Assembly: GCA_032821775.1 (NCBI GenBank)
Contig: JAVLRN010000001.1
Location: forward strand, 2,170,001-2,234,000
Length of the DNA stretch: 64,000 bases
Direction of reading: 5' to 3'
Origin: Sanguinoderma infundibulare
Taxonomy: Eukaryota; Basidiomycota; Agaricomycetes; Polyporales; Polyporaceae
Shown here: positions 1 to 10,302 of the stretch, piece by piece
Position numbering within the stretch: the first letter of the stretch is position 1
How the letters are laid out: each line of letters begins with the position of its first letter
The notes under the pieces: generated by a model
What the model saw: the letters and a program-made list of their open reading frames with translations, nothing else
What the model was told of the DNA's origin: nothing
Database searches by the model: none
Made by a program: the position numbers and the translations under genes

Positions 1-495
1 CCGTAATTCATGACATCGAGTGAAACATCGTCATTCTGACAGGGACAGAGAGACAATGGTATTTCATGTCCCGCGAGCTTGCAAACACTCTGTCCTCCGC
101 AGAGAGCATTCGACGTGTGCCCTTCCCACCGCCCGTCGTTGGCTCCATCGATGATGCAAATTTATCTCAAATTGTACTGCATTTGTGTTGCAATGTGATT
201 ATAATGCGCACGCACTGGTTGACTGGCTGCATAGGATCCGGGTATATGGGTGTTGGACTCGTGATTCTTGTCGCCGCGCGCATGATGAGCGCGAAGAACT
301 TCAAGGACGGGTACATGAGCCGCACAATTGGCATGCGCATGCACGGCACGGCCGGCGCACATATAGAGCACGGTTGACGTTGTGTGTTGGTTGCGCTATT
401 ATACAGCACGCGTAAAAAGTCAATGCTTCCGGTATGCTTGGATACCATCCCCCAGATCATCCATCTCGAATATTCTGGACCATCACCCCGTTCCT
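1..495. other. 3' flank of secreted-protein copy 1, no gene seen
   Basis: The last 90 bases resemble the 3' flanks of copies 2 and 3 (the AAAGTCAATGCTTCC motif near 417). Nothing else recognisable. A short plus-strand frame from 66 has no support. Confidence 0.4.
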
Positions 496-970
496 TCAAG
501 TAGGGCAGTTGAGAAGCCGTCCAGCCACAATGGGAGCGTCCACGCTAGACCCCGGGAACGGGCCGATGCAGCCCCCAAGGTTGGGATCGTTGATAGGCCC
601 AACGTTAGTAGGGGACTGATCAAGACAGTCGGGGTCAAAGAAGACCTCGAGGAAGCAGGAGTCGGACCCGCCGCCGGCGACTTCGATGGCGACGAAGACA
701 TCATTGAACTCGACGCATTGGCCGTTCTCGTTGAGGGTGGTGCTTCCAACGGCCTGATTGCAGGTTACGCTGGTAGCAATCGGTCAGCACGAGCTCACCG
801 CAGCCTTGTTACCGGACTCACGGATCGAGGAAGCCTTGAATGAAGACGCCGGCATAAGCGGCGGAGATGAAGGGGAGGACCCCGACGAGAGCCTATAGTA
901 AGAGAATCAGGACCTTTACGCGGCTGTTAGAGTGAGGGTGCGTGCGCACCTTGGCACGGGAAAAGAACAT
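496..970 (-). CDS. Small six-cysteine secreted protein, copy 1
   Basis: Unknown function. Three exons on the minus strand (970-950, 892-822, 769-496) keep phase and encode 121 residues. The N-terminus MFFSRAK followed by a hydrophobic stretch ending near SAAYA looks like a secretion signal. The mature part has six cysteines (CNQ, QCVEF, DSCF, DCLD, GCIG, LNCPT) and a core with INDPNL and the C-terminal end RLLNCPT. The same intron positions and core occur in copies 2 and 3, so this is a small gene family. I know no named family for it. Copy 1 differs from the other two by two extra residues at the first splice site, one extra residue near PFPGSSVD, and several substitutions, but no stop or frameshift is visible. 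A promoter-borne inverted-repeat element lies about 240 bp upstream of the start. Confidence 0.8.
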
Positions 971-1110
971 TGTGAATCAGTGGAGTCTTGGTCGACTTGA
1001 AGGCTGCTGGTTACGTTGCGGTCAGAAGGGACTGCGGATATGTATGTGCAGAGGTAACGCACCTGGAATTTAGTCAGAAGAGACTGGGGACTGCAACACA
1101 TGCGCTGTGG

Positions 1111-1120
1111 CATAAATATA
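1111..1120 (-). promoter_or_regulatory. TATA-like box of secreted-protein copy 1
   Basis: On the minus strand this reads TATATTTATG, about 145 bp before the ATG at 970. Equivalent TATA-like sequences stand about 148-155 bp before the ATG in copy 2 (around 2656-2664) and copy 3 (around 40434-40445). The constant spacing in three copies supports a real core promoter. Confidence 0.5.
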
Positions 1121-1212
1121 CCTTAGGAGCCAGGCACGACACAACAGCGGGTGACCATCGCGAGATGCCATGCAGGACGGGTATGCGCCGTAATACAGAC
1201 AAGGGTCGAAGG

Positions 1213-1544
1213 TCAGGGCCGCTTCGGCGCGGGTCTGTTTGTAAGGGCCCATTCAGTGCATTCTGTTCTCTACAATATGGTCCATTGGTTGGGTGTTGGT
1301 TAGGTGTCTGTTACGGCCTGTCGTGGGAAGCCGACGATGTGGGCGCACTCTCCCGATTAGGCAAGTCAAACGCCCGTCCATCACCAGCTCAAAACGTTCC
1401 CTCTCGACGGTTGGAAATAATACTCATTCATACACGCATATTTTCCGAAGATTTCAGTACAAGCAGGTGAACGGCGGAAGAGGAGGGACGCCAATATTGG
1501 CATTGCGCGTAACAGAGTCCAGACCTGCGCCGAACGTCCCCCGA
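1213..1544. mobile_element. Terminal-inverted-repeat (MITE-like) element, copy A
   Basis: A 332 bp block whose two ends are imperfect inverted copies of a motif like TTAGGGCCGTTCGGCGCAGG. It has no open reading frame of its own. It sits upstream of secreted-protein copy 1. The homology between copy 1 and copy 2 promoters stops at the edge of this block (after GGTCGAAGGT), so copy 2 looks like an empty site. An inverted relative is at 39942-40331. Short size, inverted ends and lack of coding capacity fit a miniature inverted-repeat element. No clear target-site duplication was found, so the class is not assigned. Confidence 0.5.
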
Positions 1545-2049
1545 CATGCCTTTTCAACTCTCGTGCTCCTTGTTGGCATTGGGTGACATGTCGTTATCGG
1601 AATCTGGACATACAGACAATGGGTATCAGGAATTCTGTCCTCATTGAGTCACTGAGCGGGGTGCTCAATTCAGTCTGCTGGGTCCTGCTGGGTAGGTCGC
1701 CGCCCGACGAAATGAATGAGCGACGCCTAAGGTCGTTCTGGTGGGAAAACACCGGATGAACTGGACGGAACTGGGAGGAGACTGGGCGCGTGGGCGCGAC
1801 ATTGGGACGACTGACACGGACCCTTTCGCCTTGTGTCTCTAGACCCGGCATATGGCACCGTTTCCAGGCCTGCCCGGAGGGCTCTACTTGTAAATAAAAT
1901 CCGTAACACGTATAGAGGCACGATTTATTTCGTAGACTGGTTATGTTTAAGATACGGCACATTCCGGGATCGTAAACAAAGTCGATGCTTCGAGTATGAC
2001 ATCGCCTCAACCATCCATCTTGGATATTCCGGTCGATTACTCCATTCCT
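1545..2049. repeat. Duplicated flank shared with 39.3-39.74 kb (inverted)
   Basis: No gene seen. The part at about 1560-1930 matches about 39300-39735 on the opposite strand, for example around CCCGGCATATGGC (1846 here, reverse complement near 39391) and ACAGACAATGGGTATCAGGAATTC (1612 here). It forms one collinear inverted duplication with secreted-protein copies 1 and 3 and their promoters. The last 100 bases before 2050 are the 3' flank of copy 2 and resemble the 3' flanks of the other two copies. Confidence 0.65.
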
Positions 2050-2511
2050 TCAAGTAGGGCAGTTAAGAAGCCTTCCGGACACAATAGGGGTGTTGAAGTT
2101 AGGCGGGAACCCGCCAATGCAGCTCCCCAAGTTGGGATCGTTGATAGGCCCAATGTTGGAAGGGGACTGATTGGTACAGCCCGATCCAAAGAAGACCTCG
2201 AGGAAGCAGGAGTCGGATCCGCCGCCGGCGACTTCAATGGCGTTGAAGGCGTCGTTGAACTCGACGCATTGGCCGTTCCCGTTAATGACAGAGCTTCCAA
2301 CGCCTTGGTTGCAGGTTCCGCTGGTCACGATCGGTCAGCATGCGCTCAGCAGTGTTGTTACGGTTTATCTGACTCACGGATCACTGAAGCCTTGTATGAA
2401 GACGCCAGCGTAAACGGCGGAGACGAAAGGGAGGAGCCCGACGAGAGCCTAAGGGAATGAGGACTTTCATGCGGCTTCAGCAGTGAGGGTGCACACCTTG
2501 GAAAAGAACAT
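2050..2511 (-). CDS. Small six-cysteine secreted protein, copy 2
   Basis: Second tandem copy of the same unknown family. Exons 2511-2497, 2448-2378 and 2320-2050 give a 118-residue product. It begins MFFSK, has a hydrophobic signal segment ending in SAVYA, and keeps all six mature cysteines and the GGSDSCFLEVFF core. Both introns follow GT-AG and fall at the same codons as in copies 1 and 3. It is closer to copy 3 than to copy 1: both have GTCNQGVGSSVINGNGQC. Its upstream region matches copy 1 for about 280 bp and then diverges exactly where the inverted-repeat element starts in copy 1, so this copy represents the element-free promoter. Function unknown. A secreted, disulphide-stabilised protein is inferred from the signal segment and the paired cysteines. 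Confidence 0.82.
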
Positions 2512-3170
2512 GGTGAATCAGTAGAGTGTTGGTCAACCTGTAGGTTGCTGGCTTGGGTTGCCGTCAGAAGGGACTCCGGACATGTATGTACAGAGAGAAC
2601 GTACCTGGGTTGCGGTTGGAGGGGACTGAGGACCACAACGCAGGCCCGCGCCGTGACATATAAACTATGGCGTCAAATGTGGCACAATACAACAACGGTG
2701 ATCACCCGGGAGGTGTGGGGGATAGGTACCATCGGGAGGCGTACAGAATAGGTATGTGTCGTAATCCCGGGACCAGGGGTCGAAGGTTGAAACATTGTCG
2801 TCACTCATTCCCCCAGCTGTCGTACGACGGACACGACCTGAGTAAGAGCGATTTGAGCAAGTCTATATCACTGTTGATACATTCGATCCGATGAAACAAT
2901 ATACACTAAGACCAGATGATACAGAGCAGGACATAGTCGAAGCATCGTCACATGGAGTAAAGACCGCAAAAAGAGAGCGAGAATACACCCAGAGAGGGAA
3001 CGGAGAAGACATGAAGCGTCGCTAGAGCCCGAAGCACATACCAGTATGTACCCATCTAGAAAACACCACCAAGGGTCATCGCCGTCATGACTAAACCATC
3101 ATCAGCGTCCATGCAAGTCATGACGAAGCAAAAACATCAAGAGTGCGCGATACCATGGCGAGGAATTTCA
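2512..3170. other. Intergenic: promoter of secreted-protein copy 2 plus unassigned DNA
   Basis: The first 280 bases are homologous to the copy 1 promoter, with a TATA-like stretch near 2656-2664 and a probable 5'-UTR intron. Nothing was recognised between about 2800 and 3170. Confidence 0.45.
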
Positions 3171-4574
3171 TCATAGCCCGTTCGCGCTGCGACCGCTCTG
3201 GCGGCTCGACGGCCGCCGACCGGGCTCCTTGGAGCGCGAAAACGCGTTCTGGAACACCCAGATCTCTTTCCGTTCACCAAAGTGGAGGATGCTCCGAGCG
3301 CCCATAGGCACACTTCCAGCGAGCCTGAAACCCGCGGCTCGGAGGAATCGGAGAACGAAGGCGACGAGAAGGCTCTTGTCCACTTCAACTGCAAGTCTAG
3401 AGGTTAGTCGAGAAACGGGTAATGAGCGGACAGGACGCACCCCCATAGCCGCCTCGTTTGATCTCGAAGACATGGCGGCCGTCCTCCGTTGCACGATCGG
3501 CGGTGATCTTCTTGGGGAAAGTTGCGCGCAGCTCGACGCCTAACATCTCGCTCACTTCATATGGCGCGTCGGACAGTGTCAACTTGTCGCCAGGTTTGGA
3601 GAGCGTGAGGAGGAAGAACTCAGAGTCGTAGTCGGGTGCTGATTGCACAAAGACGAGCTGTGGAGGCTTCCACTGAGGGAGCAGAAATGTCAAAGCATGA
3701 AGATGAAGAGACTACCAGCAAAGGGCACGCACCAAGGACCCTACGCTGATGGTCGAGAGATATGAGAATCCCTTCAAGTTTCATCAATCGGCGATCAACG
3801 GAAGGAACGATGGTGGAACACACATTCACTGCAAGGCAACGATATAGGGCGAGAATCATCTTGCCCGCCCTGGCGCACCCTCCATGTTAGCGAGAACACA
3901 GGCTGAACCAAGAAACGAAGCGCACCATAAAGCATCCCGACCCGTTGCGACCCACGGACTTCCGACAAACTCGATCTTCCATCTTCCTCGCCGACTGTCT
4001 GCGCTGTTGTAGCCGTGCGGCCACTGCTGCAGCACGCTTTCTTGCATTTCGTGCATGATACTTTCATGAGGCACGTTTTCCAGCCACAGCCCATTTGTCG
4101 ATCGCAGGGTGAGGATGATGTGATCTGGGCGATTGAAAAGGATATGTAGCTTGTGTTCGGTTCGAGAAGACGGTAGCAAACGAAGGACGTACCGGAATCG
4201 AAGGGGCGGATGCGCGAGCCCGAACGCGTGCGAACGCGGTGGACCCTCGAAGTCGTCGTGTCCGCGGATCGCCCTCTGGAGACCGGTCTGGGGATGGGGA
4301 CTTCTGGCACGGGCGGGCCGTGGTCCGGGGTGCGAGTGCGCTTCAAGGCGGACTTGAGGACCTTGTTGCGCCCCGGGGTGGACGAGCGCGAGATTTCTCG
4401 ATCGAGCGGACGGGGCCGGCCATGTGCTGGGGTGCCGGGCTGCATGCTTGCGGCATAGACGGGGTAGGGCTGGGCGATGCCAGGCTGAACGGGTTGGCCG
4501 TATCCATAGCCGGGCGGGAACTGCTGGAAGTACTGGGGCTGGGGGTAGTAGTTGCGGTCGCCTTGATACTGCAT
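3171..4574 (-). CDS. Unknown conserved-looking protein with Pro/Tyr-rich N-terminus
   Basis: Function not recognised. It starts at the ATG complementary to 4572-4574. The first ~130 residues are low-complexity, rich in Pro, Tyr, Gln and then Arg/Ser (PQYFQQFPPGYGYGQP, then RGRSADTTTSR). A GT-AG intron ends just before DHIILTLRSTNGLW, after which the protein looks ordered: LWLENVPHESIM, EFFLLTLSKPGDKL, DAPYEVSEMLGVEL and RHVFEIKRGGYG. The last exon, joined in phase, gives VEVDKSLLVAFVLRFLRAAGF and ILHFGERKEIWVF before a basic tail ending SANGL. The splicing between about 3650 and 3900 could not be resolved, so one or two middle exons are uncertain. Architecture: disordered N-terminus with an ordered C-terminal domain. 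It is divergent from the MPC1 gene, sharing an intergenic region of about 600 bp. Confidence 0.6.
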
Positions 4575-5174
4575 GATGTCCGAGGCGTCCAGGGAGAGAA
4601 CCTGGGAGCACCACGATTCAGATCAGGAAACTCTGGGATCGGGTTGCGGTAGTGGCGCAGAAGGGAGGATCACAGGATGGTGTTGGAAGAAGCTGGTGGT
4701 TCAGGTGGACTGGGCGACTAGAGGCGAAGATGGAGATGGGAGAGAAGGGGGACAAGGGCGGGGGACGAGTGGCGAGGGCCATTTTGCATTTGGGTCTGGC
4801 GCCTGGGAAGCGGCTGCAACGAGGCAGATGGATGCAAGCTCGCCCTCGACACTCAGACGGCCTGCTGCAGCACAAGTCCGTCTCGATCACCCTTCTTCCT
4901 CCACGACGACGCTTCACGTTCGTCTTCGTTCTGCCGCCTCGTATCCGCAGTATCACTCCGCCGCCGACGGCGCAGATCTGCGGGGCGATAAAGTCGAATG
5001 GCGACCGAGTCGGAGAGAGCACCGCGCACGGACTGTTCTCGCGCTGTCGCCGCGGCGAGGACTCGCACGTGAGCGGCCTGCAAACGGACGGCGGCAGAAG
5101 AGCAGGCGCCTCACCCACTCCGGAGTGTTGTACGAGAAGCAGCTCGGCAGACCGTCTGCTCTTCCACTCCCACC

Positions 5175-5796
5175 ATGGCCTCCAAGTTTGTCCAGTGGCT
5201 CCAGTCCCCCGCGGCTCGCGAATACTTCTTCAGTGCGTCCTGTTTGCCCTCTCCTCGACCACTCGTCTGACTCGCCTTGCCACAGGCACACATTTCTGGG
5301 GACCGGTCCGTCCTTAGCCCGACGACCTTTTAACATCAGTCGACTCACTCTGTGTTTTCGTTTCGCTCCAGGTCGCGAACTGGGGTCTTCCCCTCGCCGC
5401 CATCGCAGACTTGAACAAAAATGAGGAGGTCATCTCGGGGCCTATGACCACCGCATTGGCGTCCTACTCGTGAGTCCCCTCCAACCCAAACCCTCTCCAT
5501 CACATTCTCACTTCGCGATCTTCGCCTCCCCAAGTATGGTGTTCATGCGGTTTGGTACGTGTCCCCTCCCGTGTCGCTGTGAGCTGGCGCACTCAATGGC
5601 GCTATTTTCAGCATGGCGCGTGCAGCCACGAAATTACCTTCTATTTGCCTGCCACGCGACGAATGCGACCGCGCAACTTGCTCAAGGCGCTCGCTTCGTT
5701 AACTACTGGTACATGGGCGGAAAGGACAAGGAGGCGAGCCAGCCTGTCGTACAACAAGTCGCGGACACCGTCAAGGCCGCTTCGTCATCAAAATGA
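5175..5796 (+). CDS. MPC1: Mitochondrial pyruvate carrier subunit 1 (MPC1)
   Basis: One half of the heteromeric carrier that brings pyruvate across the mitochondrial inner membrane. Five exons keep phase: 5175-5232, 5286-5305, 5372-5469, 5535-5554 and 5612-5796. They encode about 126 residues. Family signatures are all present in order: [49 protein letters not shown] and then [16 protein letters not shown]. The length fits the family. Two of the exons are only 20 nt long, which makes automatic prediction difficult. It is convergent with the DNA ligase gene (stop to stop about 170 bp) and divergent from the gene at 3171-4574. Confidence 0.96.
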
Positions 5797-5966
5797 CCAC
5801 CGTAGATCTCTAGACTGTACTCCCACCCTCCCATACAGTCCGGTCGCGCCGGGTAGATCACATTTGCTCTATACATGACTTACTTTAATAGCAGAACAGT
5901 CCGAAAGCAGCATGCGCTTCGACACATGAGAACCCAAAGAGTCCGTGAGAGGTTTGCATCCCAAGG

Positions 5967-8900
5967 TCACCAGAAGCCGTCGTCCCCATCACCCTTCTTC
6001 TTCTTCCCGCCCTTCGACTGCGCCAGGGCTTGACGTTGGTACATCTCTGCGATCTGCACGGGTATTTGTCATGAGACAATGTCACGGCATGCCGGGCCAA
6101 GCGTCAACGTACCTGCTCAGGTCCTGTCGCGTCATCCGCATCCTTGTCGTCTCGGATTCTGATGAATCGAGGGAATCGTAGTGAGATTCCACGTTCCTCC
6201 ACCTATACGGAAGTCGCGTCAATTTACCGCACATGGACAAGACCGTGACTCGCAGAGGCACGCACCAAACCCTGCGCGGCAGTGTAGATGGGGCTCAGAC
6301 TCAAGTCTGCCGTAAGGACCTCCCAAACGACCTTGGGCTCAAACCACACGTCAGGCTTTGCACCGCCCACCTTGACGTCCCCACGAGGTGTCTGCAGCTC
6401 TAGTGGCTTAAGCGTCTGATAGTGGGCCTGGAGCGCCTCGTCACTGAACCCGGTCCCGATCTTGCAAATTGTCTGGTACTCCTCCGAATCAGAGTCGTAA
6501 CATGCGAGGAGGAACGCGCCGTAGACGTTCGTTCGTTTGCCCTTGCCGTAGTATCCGCCGACGACCACCAGGTCGAGCGAGTCTCCCACGCCGGCCAGGT
6601 AGTCCTTCTTCACCTGAGAGAACACTCTCAGTCACGCTCGTATTCGTGTCGTGTAGCCCACCAACCTTGAGCCAGTTGACTGTCCGCCGACTGGGTTCAT
6701 ACTGACTGAGCTCGCCCTCGAGCATCTTCACCATGAGGCCCTCGCAGCCGTCCTTGACGCTATCCTCCAAGAACGTCTGGATCTCGTCCACCGTCTCCGC
6801 ATCGGACGCCTTCGCGAACTGGAATTCGAGCTCCACAGGCTGGAAGTTCTCCTTAAGCAGACGCCGGCGCTCCGCAAAGTCCTTCTGCAGCAGCGGCTGT
6901 TGGGAGCACAAAGCGTTCCATCAGGACGAAGACCGGAGCGCAAAAGGCACCACCAGTCAGCCGACATTCGTGACCATCAGCGAAACGGGGCACAGAGGAC
7001 GTACCTCGCCATTCAAGTACAGCAGATCGAACGCGAACAAGCAGACGCGGACCTTGATGTCCTCTACCTTCACGTCCTTGCGCTTACGTCTGGACAGCTC
7101 CTGGAAGGGAAGGAGCTTCGCGGTGTCCTTGTCGATGGCCACCGCCTCGGCGTCGAACACGAACGTGTCCGTGCTCTCTTTGACACACTTTCGGATGGTT
7201 TATGGTCAGACGCGCAGGTCCTCGGGAAGCACAGTGCCAAAGCCGTGGGTATGAAGCGAGCAAAAGCGACATACCCGGGGCAGCTGTTCCATGAGGTCCG
7301 GGTACTTCTTGCTCATGTCCTCGGAATTGCGGCTGAACACAGCAATGGTGCCGTCCGCCAGCTTGTGGACCTGTGGATGCAACGGCGATATCAATGGAAG
7401 GTTGTGGGCAGTTGTGGTCGTAGAGGACAGTACCTGTGCACGCTCGCCGTCATACTTGTACTCGCATGTGAACTTCTTGCCCTCGAACTTGTCAAGCACT
7501 TCTCCGATAGCTTTTGTTGGCTTTGCCAACATGGGCTTGAGAGGTACGCCAGGGGTGAGCTTACACTCAGCCCTGAGCCCATCGATCCCTGCATTGAGGA
7601 GAGCAGGGATGACTAGGTCATAGTTCGGAAGCTCGCTGTAAAGTAATGGGGAACATGTCATCCAACTTCATCTCCACCATTTCACAGGATATCATACCTA
7701 TACACCTGCTTGACGATTCCGACAGCTTGTTCTAGCCGGGCAGCGAGCTTCTCGTTGCTCAGCTTCTTGTTCGCTGTGGTGCGAAATGGTGCGACCAAGA
7801 AAATCAGTCACCCTTGTTCTCCCCACAGGGTCATCACATGCGTCAAATAAGGCTCACCGCTTTCTTGTTCTGCCAGGACAGCGGCGTGTGATAGCGCAAC
7901 GAGAACGGTGCGCTCGGCGTTACCTATACGGAGTTTACCCTCAAGACTGCGGACGATGTATTTCGCCTCCTGGCCCTGGCAAGACGCGAGCAGCTTCGTG
8001 ATGATAGACACTTTCTTGGTTTGCGACTAAGATGCATGTCGATGAAACACGCGCACTGAATGATGACGAAGACACCTACAGAATGACCGGTGCTCAAGGC
8101 GATTTCTTTCAGGTTCTTGAATACGTTTGGAAGGGTGAGTGGTTTCGGCTTGAAGAGTGTCTTCTGACTGTTCTTGGAATTCTGCAGGAACAAAATCAGC
8201 TTTGAATGGTCTGTTATAAATTAGCAACAACTAACCATCGCGACTAGTCCAAGATCGCCCTCCTTCTTCAGGTCCGCCTTAACGATCCCCAGGCTTCGAC
8301 CAGTGGATTCGCCGATGGCCTTGAGTAACAGACTCTCACCAATACCCAATTCAATCCCCATATAGTCGGGGCAGAGCTGTAGTGGACTGAGCATGAGCGA
8401 TATTTCCAAGAACAACAAATACAAGACATACTCGATTGATGCAGAGGTAAACTGCCTGGAGCAACGACTGCGTGTCTCCTTTAGCGCTTCGTCGGATGAC
8501 CAAAAGCAGGAAAGATGTCAACAGAGACGTCTTCTCGATACGTTTCGTGGTTGCCTCGATCAAAGAGAACACCTTGGCCAGTGCAGCATAAGGCACGCTG
8601 CGCGTAAGAGTTAGTGCTGGATTTACGAGGAGATGCGAAGTGCACGGACGGGTCTCCCACTTTCCATCCATTAGGAATGTCAACTTCCTTGGTCCGTGAT
8701 AGTACTGCTTCGGCGCTGCGACAAATCAGTCAGTTTGGGGTAGCCGACATGCGAGGTTCGAGCTTACTTCTTTGACGCAGCGCCCTCCTCATCTGACTCC
8801 CCATCCGTGTCAACCTCCTCTTCTCCCTCATCCACGTTCTCTTCGGCAGCAGGGGAGACTGCGGCATCATCCTCATCCATTGCCGCCACAGCTATCTTTT

Positions 8901-9596
8901 CCTTGGCTTTCGGTTTGGACTTCGAAGGTGTACTTGGAGGGCTCTTCTGCCGCTTCGTAGAAGATGGTGGCTTTGAGGACCCCGCCCTCGCCTCATTGAC
9001 TTTTGATGGACCAGCTGCAGGGATCCCAAGTTAACAGGCTGGGGAGCAAACAGACATCTGGCAGAACTCACGTTGGGGAGCATCCTCATCGTCGGATTCA
9101 ATCACTCGACGCTTCTTCGATGCGGGGGGCTTAGTTTTGGCTAACGACACGATAAGCATTCGTTCAGCATCCAATCGAGCCGAGAACTCACCATCTTTGG
9201 TTAGTGACGGAGAGCGAGTGGCTGTAAACGCCTTCGTTGACATTGCGATGGGTGATCATTCCACAAACACGTACCTTTCTCGGCCTCTGCGGCTTTCGCG
9301 TCAACAGCCTCGGGCTCCCCTACTTTATCTGCCTTCGAGCTACGTTTCCTCTTGCCACCGAACACGTCCTCCAATTTGGATTGGACAGGGGGTTCCCCAC
9401 CCTTGCCGAAGAACTTGCCTGCACGCGAAATCGGTCAGTGGTGCACTCCACCAGAGCGATAAGGAGACGAACCAAGAGTCTGTTGGTGAACCATGATGTG
9501 TGGGGGGGAGGCGAGGGTATGGATGTGGGAGAGTGCTGGGAGGACTCGGACCTTCGGGAGCGCGGCTTTGACGCGTGCCGTGACTGTGACGAGCAT
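5967..9596 (-). CDS. CDC9: ATP-dependent DNA ligase I
   Basis: Joins Okazaki fragments in the nucleus and probably seals mitochondrial DNA as well. After a short basic leader the protein has a PIP box, QQTLGKFF, that would dock on PCNA; it is created by joining exon 1 (ending at TLG) to exon 2. Then comes an acidic Lys/Ser-rich linker, the DNA-binding domain ([17 protein letters not shown] and [15 protein letters not shown]), and the nucleotidyltransferase core with the active-site lysine in [10 protein letters not shown] near 7470. Further ligase motifs are [34 protein letters not shown] and VNWLKVKKDYL. The oligonucleotide-binding domain has [15 protein letters not shown], and the end is a basic tail finishing DGFW. 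Many introns of about 50-60 nt. Two in-frame starts, at 9596 and 9494: the upstream one adds a basic, hydrophobic 34-residue leader resembling a mitochondrial presequence. An acidic linker is usual for the family. Confidence 0.95.
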
Positions 9597-10302
9597 GATG
9601 TTACGCCACGCGACGCGCTGCCGTTTGAGCAAGCTCAATGGTCAATTTGAGGGGATTGCATTAATATAGTTCCAGAAATGCGGTATGAGCAGGAAAGGGG
9701 GAGTGAGGAACGAGCTCAAGGCGTTGCAGGAGCTCAGATGCAGCGGCGAGCGGGCATGACGCAGCGTCGCACCCCGTCACACGAACAACGCGCCCAGTAA
9801 TTGGCGTGACCGACGCGACTGGCGCTCTCCCTGTTCTCAGTCCACGACTATCTTTGCTCTCGACCATGACAGTCATGTTGTTGGCCGCCAAACCAAGCCG
9901 AACGACCCTGGTGCCCTGTTTAAGGTGACATCTCACCTGATCTCACCGCACTGCGTGGTTGGTTATTGACATGGCATATATACTTACTTCAGCCCGATGA
10001 TCCTTGGACGTTCCGCGATGCTATGCCTGTGCATCCATACGGCTACCATCGGGACGCCCCATACATGATACAGGCACACTGCTATTCAAGTGGCACCGTC
10101 TGTTCTCCGGTCAAATTCCATCATGTCCCTGTCTTCGGTGCTTCTCGCCGAGCAGATTTCTCATGTCGCTATCAAGTAAACCCCCTCTCGGCGGCCATCT
10201 CATCTTTCAATCATGGTGTGGCCCACACGTCTCACGAATGATATCGTATGACCCCCGCTGTCTTCACCGTCCCTTCCACCCATAGTCTCCAGGTCCTCAG
10301 CC
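9597..10302. other. Divergent intergenic region, no gene seen
   Basis: Lies between the starts of the DNA ligase and the seven-helix protein and presumably holds both promoters. No recognisable element. Confidence 0.4.

Noticed and set aside
6900..7616. A 238-codon plus-strand frame
   Set aside because: Opposite to the catalytic exons of DNA ligase and running across their introns.
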